Shown: one piece after another, positions 37,201 to 49,200 of the stretch
Layout: the number at the start of each line of letters is the position of its first letter
How positions within the stretch are numbered: the first letter of the stretch is position 1
Assembly: GCA_016490735.1 (NCBI GenBank)
Contig: JAEMWC010000254.1
Location: 232,501 to 296,500, forward strand
DNA length: 64,000 nt
From: Pachyseris speciosa
Lineage: Eukaryota > Cnidaria > Anthozoa > Scleractinia > Pachyseridae
Reading direction: 5' to 3'
The notes under the pieces: model-generated
What the model was told of the DNA's origin: nothing
Database searches by the model: none
Seen by the model: the letters and a program-made list of their open reading frames with translations, nothing else
Made by a program: the position numbers and the translations under genes

Positions 37201-40200
37201 ACGATGTTAGTCCCAGTCCCTGAGGGGCTCACGCAAGTGGTACAAAGTTCCCGGATGTGTTCCCGCGTTCGGTTCTGTAAACACATGTAGTCGACGAAGC
37301 GTTTTACTGCATTAAATGAATTGCGTTCTTCATTCTCGTATGAGTTTATCGCCTTACAAGTACGTTACAGCAATCTCGTTGAACTTTTTTGGACAGCGGT
37401 AAAGTTACTGGGAGGCCTGGTAGGATCTGGCAAGTAGCGAATGTAAGGAGAAGGCAGTTAGTTTATCAATCACTCTGAACAACGCCTGTTTAGAGGACTC
37501 GGAATTCAGGGAATTTTTGTGTGTGTTACTTACCAAAAAACAAATAAAAATAAAATAAACGAGATACAATTTTAAATATTTACTATGCCTAAAATATACC
37601 ATCACACTCTCAGTGACTCAGTCATTCAGCCCCTCAGTCCCTCAGCCCCTCAGCCCCTCAGCCCCTCAGCCCCTCAGCCCCTCAGCCCCTCGGCCCCTCA
37701 GTCACTCAGTCCCTCAGCCCCTCAGTCACCCAGCCCCTCAGCCCCTCAATCACTCCATCAATCAGTCAGTGAGTACGTCAGTGAGTCAGTTTGTCAGTCG
37801 CTACGTCTCTCCATCAGCCAGTTGGTCAGACAGTGTGTCAGTTAGCTGATCATTCAGTTGATGATTCCATCGAATATCCCAGTAATGAAAACTCTTCCGT
37901 TAAGAGACATATAGTAAGACTACAGGGGCGGATCCAGGCTTTTTCTCTAGGAGGAGGTGCACTACTAATGAATAACGTAAATCACGGGTGACTTAAACAA
38001 AATTTAAAAGCGAACAACGAAGAAGAAGGCTTATGACCAGACAATAACATAACTGCTGAGAATACATGGCAAGTGCTAATGTTCGAAACGTCAATGCCAA
38101 ACTACCATTGTTACGGCGTTTAACAGAAATTCTTCAACCTCGTCTCATGTTTTACTTCAATACCAGTAAACTACCATTTTTTTTTCATCCTTTTTGCAGA
38201 ATACTAGTTATATTAGAAAGCCGCAGGTCATTTCGGCGGGGGGGGGGGTGCCATTTTATTTTATCATTTCGTATATGTTGTGGTTCAATTTTATCCTTGA
38301 TTTAATTCTCCCCCCCCCCCCCCTTAGTTTTAAACTAATTATCATATATTACCATACATTGCCATAGCCAGAAGCAGAGGGAGAAAAAAAATTAAACCAA
38401 GGATAAAATTGAATCAAAACATATATTTTGTTATCCTGTTCAGAACCAGCAGGCAGTCAAGAATCAGCGTAAACTGAAAACGCATACTTACATGATTCTT
38501 CTGTGAACACCTCCACAGATTTAGAAGGACCGTCTCCAAAATTATTAAATCCCAGCACCTCTATCATGTACTTCGTAAACACGTTAAGTCCGGTGAAGTA
38601 AGCCTCAAGGACGGACAGTTGGTCTGTTCGATTTTCCAAGCTTTCAAAACCTTGCTTTGTCAGCTCGTAGATTGATACTTTGTATCCTTGCATGATGCCA
38701 TGATGTTTGTCCAAAACCACTTCTTCCCAGTACGCGTATAGACTAGAGTTACTTGTATCGTGGGCCGCGAGGGACTGAGGTGGTGCGCCGGGAGCTAAGG
38801 TGGACCAAGAGAAAAGTCAGTTACACTTGGATTCGATTGTGTAGTTCCGTTACAGCTGTTACTTTCCCCCAAGAGCTTTCGCAAGTCGGAAAATTGTTCT
38901 TCGCTTTCATGTTTCGATTTATTCCCACGAGTTAAAAGCAAAAACACAAAAACTCTCCAAAGAGGCAATGTCGCAACACCTTAACTTCGAAAGAAGTGAA
39001 ACCGAAACTAATGGTCTAGCGAAATGTTTGAGGGCCACAAAGGCCACGAACCCAAAGACTAAATAATCGTTCAATTTGACTCAACCAAACGGTACACAAT
39101 CCTCTTACACTAGTTCACATGACCCGCGGTTTCTCGCGCTAGGGAAGTTTCGGATGTGCGCACGACCACAGTAGTATAGTGTTTGGGTGTACGAAATCAA
39201 TTGATCTCGTTTTCCCCAAACACTATTCGCCTTCTGGTCTCGTATTCTGGAATATATAGTTATTTAATTTGATGGAATATATAGTTATTTAATTTGATGG
39301 AATATATAGTTATTTAATTTGATAGAATCTATAGTTGTTCAATCTGATGGAACCAAGGTCTGCACACTTCAATCTGATGGAATCTATAGTTTATTAAAAT
39401 GCGTGACATTCTCGGAAAAATCACCAAGCGTGACATTCTCGGAAAACAGGGAATGAGTCATCACCTATAGCTATTATTTCTCACGTGGAACCATCCGATG
39501 GTTACATAAAAATAAAATATCACATAATATTATAGAATGAGTTGTAATTCAGTAATCCACAATGAATTAAAGAATATGGGAGAGTTGACATGTTCTTTTT
39601 GTGATCAGCTATTGGTCAAAGTTGTTAAAAGTGTGAAAGCACCTTGCTGTGATAATCAGAAAATGTTTAACGATGATGGTGAAAATGTTTGTCTAAATTG
39701 TGGTTCAGTCCATGGTTATGATTATTGTAAAGAGTACGTTGACTTTCATAATAATATGTATAAAATAAAGCGGAAATCAGTATATCACCGGAAGCACCAT
39801 ATTGAAAATGTGATAAATGGTATATGTCGCAAGAATAGATTTCAAATTTCAGTAAAAGATAAGGGAAAAATATTGAAAATATTCGAAGAGATAGACACTG
39901 TCCTTCCTTTGGTGAATAAGAATCGTAAAAGTATGATTAGCACTAAATTTATGCTTAAGCAAATCTTTTTAATGCTTGATCTTCCATTTGATGAAATAAA
40001 AGTTACTAGATCAAAAAAGACGCTTGGATTTTATGATCAATATTGGGTTGAGATTCTATTGTTGAGATTTGATAAGATTATTCGTATTATCAAGCAGTGA
40101 ATTTTTCATCATATTTCAGTAGGTACTTATCAATAATTGGACTATTATCAGTCACATAATCATCGATATTCTTCATTGAGATTTGTATACTTGAAGCATC

Positions 40201-43200
40201 AAAATCACCACTTCTCAACTTGTCTTTTATTGAATTGAGTAGATGTTGATAGCTTTGATAAGCATATGTGCAATTTTGGATTTTCAAATCTAGGTTTTTA
40301 TGCTTCATCCACCCTTGTATCAAAAGTGCTGCTGTACTGATGGCTACCAAACTAACACCACCTGTTGCAACGCTTGTGGCGAGACCTCCAGTTGCAAAGA
40401 TGATAGACAAGGAATTCCCCAGTAATTTCCATTTTTTGAACCGTTTAACAGCTTGTTTATGAGCCCAACACTTTCTGTGATATGTTCGGTAATAGGATTT
40501 TAATTCATTTACCTGATCTTCTGTTAATTCATCTGAAATATGATTCCAGTTGAATATATTCTTACGTTTGACTGACATATATATCATTTATATAATAATT
40601 CTATTAAAAATACAATACAGTATTCCAGATATCTGACCACATAATGGAGATCTTTTTCTTCGTTTTGTTGTGAGGTGCTTAGATATGGCATAACAATATC
40701 CCCGATCTAATGAATAACTGTTATAAAATCTTCCATAAGCATCATGAAGTATACCATGTGTTTGTAATGTATCAATCCAACCAAGAGTATGTTCCAAGAA
40801 ATATGTCAAGCAACCACTACCTGGGCCGATAAGTCCAATATCATTATGCTCATGTAAAATGTCACAAATTGTAATTAATTTATTGAAATGCTTGTGATAC
40901 AAATATTGGTAAACCATAGCTGATTTCAAAATTGAGTCATTAATATATGGATATTGTTGTTTAGTATCTTTGAATAAATATTTCACGTATTTAATAATGT
41001 CTTTCATCATATAATAATCAATTATATAAATTAAAGATCAAAATAATCTTCAATGAAACGATACATATTTCTCACTTCTTGGTTAGTTAGTGATTTCTGC
41101 CAAACAGCAAAAGCATAAAGATCCATTTCACAAAAATTAATTGCAGAACCATCTGTATGAACTTGACAACCAATAAACATTTCTTGTGCACTACCAGTCA
41201 ATGTTGCTGAAATTGATCCTGTTCCAACTGGTGTCATTGATGAAATACCTCTGAAAAATTCCATATTATGACCATCAACTCGAACAGTAAAAACTTCAAT
41301 ATTTCCCGTCAGATTGGCCAAAGAAGAAACAGCAAGTCTTCCATTTGATGTAGAACCGAAATCAATATAACATGCTCCATCAATCCAAGGTAGATGAACA
41401 CCAAATCTAACAACACCCTTACCCCATTGAAATTGTGATTGATATTTTGTTTGTTTTGTGTTTGCAATGATTATAACAGTACAAGTATTTCCACTCTGTC
41501 CAGCAACTTTAGAAACATCAAATGAACTGTTCTCCAAGTAGTCATCACTGCCATCAAAACGTATGAAAAACTTTTTCTTGACTGAATCTCTCAGTAACAA
41601 TGGTTTTTTCGAATTAGAAGTTTGTGTAAAAGTGACATTATTAACAGGATCCAGCCAACTAGAAACTCTATCATCAGCATCAGTTGTCAATACAGACAGA
41701 GCTGGTATCAAAGCAATTGAAATTCCATCAAGAACAGGTATACCAGGCAGTGAATTTGAAATAACAAAAGTTGCTCTATCTAACTTCAAATCTAGTTGTT
41801 TTTTTGTTACACAATCATCATCTGATGTTCCTTCATCAACATTAGTTATTTTATTTCCTCCAATATCAAAATGCCCATCTTGTGTTAATGTAAATCCATC
41901 ACCTTGTGGACCCTGTGGGCCTTGTGGACCAATTAGACCTTTATCACCTTTATTGTCTTGATTTAGTGAATGATTGAATACACCCATATAATATTATTTT
42001 AGATTAATTCATGACCACTTCAAGTGTGAATGCTGTATCAAATTCTCTACTATTGGGATGTGAATAGTCAATTATAAGATAGCCTCTCGATAATGATTTG
42101 TTGACGTTAACCGTTGTGATGTTTCTGCCCACAGCACCATGTCTGTATTCAAAAATTGTTGCTGGTAATGGCAAAGGCCCACCACCTTCAGCTTTTGTCT
42201 TGAAATAAAATATTCCGGGTTTTGTTCCTTGTATGATATACATTTTCTTAATATAAAAGTTATTGTTATGAATGACTAAAAAATCAGAGCCATTTATCAA
42301 TACAGGCTTTAAAACATTCTTATTATGTCCTTGTTTGGCTTTAACAGAGCAATTTAAATATTGTATTTGACCGATTATTCCATTCCCATTCAAATTTAGA
42401 TCACCTCCTAATTTCGGCCTGTAAAGAGCAAATCCACCCAAATCGAAAGCCGTTTCCATGGTTACACCTGTAACGCTTGAACGAAATAGATTCAAACTAT
42501 TATTATGAATTCTATACCCATTCAGATTTAAATCACCACCAAGTTTAGCCTCTTTTATTAAATAGCTGTTCATATTAATATTATTCAGCATTGTCAATTC
42601 GCCATTGTCTCCACCAAACAACCAATTATCATTTTCTTTCACATCAAAACCATTCAAATCTAAATCAGTTTGTAATTGTATTGTTTCATTCACGATTTTA
42701 TAAGCTTCTGCGAAGTCGTAAACACTTGATGGAACGTCTACAGCTTCAAAATCAATACCATATGCAACACAATGAACTTTGTACTTATTTGGATAAGTTG
42801 GGTTAGCATTAATATGAATCGTACAATATAAATATTCAGGTGGTGAACTTGCTGATGGTTTTTCAATCCATAATAAATATCTCGAATGATCTTCATTTCT
42901 GTTATCAAATTTTCTCCCTACAGTTTTATGAATTGTAATTCCACCAGTTGCACTGAATGTTACACTACTAAGATTCATTCCTTCATAATCAGGAAATAGC
43001 CATTCAAGAATGAAAGTGTATTTTCCATCTTTTATTGTGTACATATTAAATCCAATTCTAGCTCTGTAAATATGATTAGCTTCTTTATTCAAGTCTATAT
43101 CAATGACCTTTCTTGAAATCAAATGTGGTGAACGAGGTAAATTGACATATCCATTAACTTTCAAGCCATATTCAGTACTGACTTCATCGATATCATTCAT

Positions 43201-46200
43201 CAAATATTTGAAAGCATTCTTTGGATGAGAAGCAGATGAAATATGACTTTTTTCTAATTGATCTAAATTTACGGCATCGGTTTTATTTGTTCCTTCTTTT
43301 AAGTCAATGATTTTATGCCCTCCAAGTTTCATATCCGCTGCCATCGCATTTGTTCCATTCAATAATAAAGTGTTTGCTCTGATGGTTTGTGAAGCTCGAT
43401 TTAAAACTCTGAAGTTCACTGCATCAGTTTCATTCACCACATCCGCTAAATTCGTCACTTTATTTCCACCCATTGACAAATCGCCATACATCGCAGTCGA
43501 ACCGTCTCGTCGGAGAAAATATTCGTCAGTATAAAGTTTTGTCACCGCATCGTCTGCGTTGACGGGTGGAGCAAGATCAGTAATGGCATTGTTGTTCATA
43601 TTCAGATTTTGTTGTGCAATCGTATCGAGTTTGGTTTGCAACCTCTGGTCCACATAACTTTTGTTTACAGCATCTTGTGGGTTTGAGGGGTTATCCTGCA
43701 GGTTGAGGATTTTGTTTAGTTTCATGTCAATATTACTGCCAAATGCAACATGGCCGTTTTCAATTTCATAAGCCGGGTCATGGAGAAAGTAAGACAAATT
43801 GGTATGATAGCCATAGGCCCCATAAACGATGATATGTGTTTTGGTGTTAGACGCAGGAGCTGTGCTGGAAAGTTCCACCTCAATCGCCGCTTGACCACCA
43901 CTGGTTTTTTCGATTCGGAAAAGTTTTTTCATGTAACCATCAACGTGTGGAGTTTCAGGAAAAGGTTTTTGAAACGGCTGTCCCGCATCTCGTATATTTA
44001 CAGTTGGAAGGAATATATCGACTGTTGCACTTCTTGGGTCTGATGGTGAGTAAAACTCAACAACAAAAGTGTACTGACTGTTTCTCAAAGATGTCAAATC
44101 AAAACGAATTTTAGATGTAAAGTTACCACTTCGTTTAATGATAAAAGACAATGACGACTTGTTTATGTGGTATGGTGATCTGTTAAAATTCTCAATTTGA
44201 AGGTTTTCCACACCACTGACTGCAGAAGACTTGGATATGTCTTTTAACAGAAAAGCGAATGGGTTGCGTTGAGCTCCTGATGCTGAAAAAACAAGGTCAT
44301 CAACATACTTTTTGTTGGCAGAATCTTTGTCAGAAGTTGGAGCCTCAACATTTGTTATTTTATTGTCACCCATGTCAAGATCACCAGTCATTGCAACACT
44401 TCCATCTTTTTTAAGAAATGGAGAAACATCAATGCCAGTAATTCCAGCAATTTCAGTATCAACATACCCCTTTGTGGCTGAATCATTGTTTGCTGTTGGC
44501 GCTGCTACATTAGTCAATTTGTTACCTCCAAGATTCAAATCAGAAGTCATTGCAACGCTTCCATCTTTTTTCACAAAGTTATTATTGAGATATGTTTTAT
44601 CCGCTTTACCTATTACACCATCATCAACGTATTTTCTAGTTGCGCAGTCTTGTGGAAGTATAGGGCGTCCAACATTGACTATTCTATGAAAACTCATTTT
44701 AACCTCATTATTAAATACAATTCTTCCTTCTTCTATTTCAAAAGCTGGGTCGTGAATATGTGATAAAATGATATTAGAAAATCCATAAACACCATAAACT
44801 ATGACATGATGTTTGGCATTATTTGATAAATATGGTGAGATCAACAATAATTCCATTGATGTCTGACCAACTCTCGTTTTTTCAAGGAAGAATATTCTCT
44901 TGAGATAACCATCAACAAGATGAGTCTTTGGAAATGCTCTTTTTATTGAATCCTTTCTTTCAATTAAATTTGATGACAAAACATCATCATCGACTGTTGC
45001 ATTATTTGGGTTACCATCAGTATAAAACTCAACAACTAAAGTGTACTTTGAAACTTCCAATTGTGTCAGATCAAAACGAAGAACAGTTGTAAGACCAGCA
45101 GAAGGAATAACAAAAGACAAGGCTTTTTTATTTATTGAGTAAGGGCTTTTATATACTTCTAATTGTAGATTATTCGCATTTCTAAGAATAGTTGTTTTTG
45201 ATACATCTTCAAGAAGAAATTTAAATGGATTAACACGTGTTCCTTCAATTGATAAAACAGCATCATTAACATATCCCAAGTTAGTAGAATCATAATGATT
45301 TACTGGATCACCATCATTTGTCAAACGTTTATTTTCAATATCATAATTGCCATCTTGTGTTAATTTGAATCCATCACCTTTGGGACCAACAGCTCCAGTA
45401 GCTCCTTTTGGACCAATTGCACCTGTATTACCTTTTGGACCTCTATCACCTTTTTCACCTTTGGGACCAATTGGACCAGCTGGGCCTCTTTCACCAGTTC
45501 CAGTTTTTGTTTTATCTTGATCTTGTGGAGAATTGAAAACTCCCATTATATCATCTTGTTAGATTAATCTTCTTCATCACTGCTTTCATCTTCCAAGAAT
45601 TCAGGTGGTATGGTTTCATAGATGACAGGTAGTCTCTTATTGTTTTTAAATACTTTTTGTGTCCTCCTGTATACTTCCATTTTGATTTTTTCAGCGATTT
45701 CAAATGGTGTTTCAACATCAGAAGGTTTGATCAATTTTTCGATTCTTTCTGTTCTGGGATTCTCCTGTTTTTCTGGATTTTGAAAATTGTTGATTGCCAT
45801 ATAATATTAGATTAGATTAAACAGCACCATAAAAATTTCTCTTGATTGTCTTCATCGGCTTGTCAACATAACAGAAGGAATAAGGTTTCTTGGTGGCTTC
45901 AATGTATTTCTTCTTGTCTATTCCAAGTTCTTGTGCAATCAAGTTTCTTTCTCTTGTGGATGGGAAATCATAAAGGCAGAAGTGACTGCAATTGAGTCTG
46001 ATTGATTTTGGACAGCCATAGAATGATTGTGTGAGATATATGACTGAACAGTTCTTGTGTCTTCCCTGAATGAAATAGCTGATTATCTGATCTTGTTTCT
46101 TGTCAGTCACGAAATCATCAAAAACAACCAATCGCTGCAAATCTGTGTCTTTTATTTGTTCAACTGGCAATATCTCTTCTTGACTGCAAACCAAGGCAGG

Positions 46201-49200
46201 ATATCCAATGTGACTGCTTATTTCATCCATTACTTTCCGCAGATATTGATACTTGTCTTGATCCAAAATTTTTGCATAAAGATGTATCTGATCATAATAG
46301 ACCAACGGTTCCATAATCAGATGCATGAATAATGTTGTCTTTCCAGATCCTGAATTACCAGCCAGCAGCATCCTGAAAGTGTCTTTTGGCATATACGGAT
46401 ACAACTGTCTGAATGAATTCTTTGAACCCTGAATATCATAATTAGGGATTTCCATATGTTAATAGTTTAGATTAGTCTAACACAATTGTATATCGATATA
46501 GAACGAATGAAAAGGCTTCTTAAAAGTGGAATTGAAGCTGGAAATAAAACAAGAGAAGTTCGTGATGTTATCAAGACTTATGAATACAGAAAACAGGATG
46601 CATATGATACAACATCAGAATTGCTGAAACTCTCTATTGATGTCCAGAAGAGTGTGAAAGAAAGTGTTGACAAAAAACAGGATGAAGTTATTGAACAGTT
46701 GAAAAAGAATCAAAAAGCCTTGACATCTGGTTTTGAAGATCTTATGCTATTAAACACGTTACCTGAATCAGTACCAATGAAAACAACATTACCAATTGAT
46801 TACAAACCTAAAATGATGACTGAAACAGAACCAAAGTATAAGTCAAATCTTGACAAAGGTTTCTCACTTGATGAGGTTAAGGTATTACAGGAATATGAAT
46901 TGTCTCCTCCAACAACAATTTTAGACAGGATAATAGATGGTACAATCGACATCGATAAGTATAACAGAAATATTGGTGAAATAACCAAAAAACTTGGAAG
47001 ACAAAAAGCTCATCTATCAACAACCAAAACAAATAGGGATAAAAATAAAGAAAAGATATATGAATTGACTCAAAGGATTAAATTAATGCAAAAGTACCGA
47101 AAAAGAATGGAAACTGTTAAGGAAGGTGCATCAACTATTGGTTCAGGCATGGGAAGGAGAAGAGGTGCAATGAGTTCAAGGGATGCATTTTTGGGAGACA
47201 TGCTTTCAAGACTGCAGTTACTTGGTGGGTCTATTTCAGCCGGCAACAACAGCAAAAATGTTCAAAATGAATTCACAAAAATATTGCATACATTGAACAG
47301 ACTGGGAATCCTGAAAACTGGTGAGTTGAATAAAATAATGATGAAATATCTAATGTAAAAGTATATGACAGAAATTTCATTACGATTCAACAGTAAAAAC
47401 AGAGACAAAATTGGTGTCAGTAAGAGTCATGATTTTGAAAAAAGATTCAATACACCTCTTAAATTAACGAATGATTTAAAATATGAAATGGCTGTGAATA
47501 TCACCAATATGACATACAGTTGGTACAATATCAGAGATATTTTTGAAAATAATCAAATGAAATACAGCTATGACAAAGGTGTAAACTGGGAAACAATAAC
47601 ATTCGTTAACGGGATGTATTCATACGACGATATCAATAGTTACATTCATGAGTATATGAGAAAAAATAACCATGTACTGAATCCATCTGAAACAGACAAA
47701 TCAAAATTCCTGTATGGTATTAACATGTATTTCGTTTTGTCAACATATCGCATTTTGATTGAACTAAATGAAAACTATCGAGTGGATCTGAGAAATCTTG
47801 ATTTCAGAAAACTTATCGGTTTCGATTCAAAATTAGTTTCAGCCACAGAATATGGAACAAATCTACCTGATATTACAAGAGGAGTAGATGAAATTTATAT
47901 CAATTGTGATATGGTGATAGATAGCATTGTTGATGGAAATAGCACAAATACAATCGCAGTTATTCCAGTCACAGATCTCGTTAGAAGTTTACCTTTCACT
48001 TACAAACCTCGTTTTCTTTCATGGAATCCTGTCTCAACACATACAATCAGCTCAATACGCTTTTATGTCACAGACTCTTCTAGAGCTCCAGTCGATTTAA
48101 ACGGGATAGATTGGTATATTGAGTTATTCTTGAGAGGGACAGAATTATAAAACCTAATAGTATATGAAACGGTTTGAGTTTAAAAAATATGAACAACATG
48201 GTGAAGGTATTGTGACTGATATGATCAAAACAGCTGGAAAAAAAAGCAGCCACAACAATTGGTGAACATGCTGGCAAAAAAGCTGGTGACAAAATCATAG
48301 AACTTTTGAAAAAGAGAAAAAGTGGAAACAAGAGTGGAACTGAGAGTGTGAGCCAGACTGGTGGTTTAATCAAAAGAAAGAGAGGCCGACCGCGTAAAAT
48401 CAAATAACTTTTATCTAACACAATAATATATGTCAAACTATCGTGACTCAAAATATATCGAAAGATATGAAGATGTAGTGTTCGAACTAGAGACAGCACT
48501 TAATACTGTAGTAGCAAACAATGCTCATCAGAGGAAAACAGGTTACCGTTTCGTTGTTGATAACAGTGGAGAGACTACACCATTTGACTGGTATAATGCC
48601 CGTTTTAATGTTATTTTCAAAGAAAATAAGCTTGCAGATGGAGCTGACATTGCTGGTGCAGATCGAAATGGTATTGTTAATTCAGTTCACGCTCTTATTA
48701 ACACCATTAATGTGAAAATGAATGGTCTTGATGTTTATGAATGCCGTGATGCAAACCAAGCCACAAATATTAAGTCATTGCTTGAGTATTCACAGGGTTA
48801 TGCTGTAAGTCAGGGAACCAATGAGTTCTTCTATCTTGACACCAGTAGAGGCGCTGAAAACAGAGTAGCACAAGCTGCTTATAACAAAGGATTCTCAGAT
48901 CGTAAAGCTTTACTTAATGGTGGTGGTGAAGTAAATGCAGAGATAGCATTGAACAGATACGGTTTTTTCAAGAGCTTTTGGGATGAACTCATGCCTAACT
49001 CAAAAGTAGAGGTGAACCTGACACTTGAGAGTGATGACAATATGATTTGGCAAGCTACTGATGAATGTCGTGTGATACTAACTAAATTCCAGCTAATTGT
49101 TCCTCGTATTATTTTCAATTCTACGGGAAAGTCCTTATACATGAGCAAGTATCTTGACAACAGAAAGTGGACTTACATGAGAGAAATGGTTGAGAGAGGC

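Larger units (their letters stand above)
32483..37369 (+). mobile_element. Gypsy-type LTR retrotransposon, structurally intact
   Basis: Two 173-bp LTRs (TGTGACGATG...ACGTTACA) that look identical by eye flank a single gag-pol frame. GCAAT is duplicated on both sides (32478-32482, 37370-37374). A tRNA primer-binding site (TGGTGTCAGAAG) follows the left LTR and a polypurine tract (ACAAGGGAGATG) precedes the right one. Identical LTRs imply very recent insertion. The target is an FnIII exon of the host receptor gene. Confidence 0.93.

Noticed and set aside
37585..37849. ORFs with PSAPQPL repeats
   Set aside because: Translation of the CAGCCCCT minisatellite, not a protein-coding gene.
37618..37850. 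Possible CRISPR-like array
   Set aside because: No spacers; units are contiguous 8-bp repeats in a eukaryotic intron.
46486..46506. Start of the coiled-coil protein at TTG 46486
   Set aside because: Non-ATG start and only 6 nt after TCTA; the first ATG is 46507.
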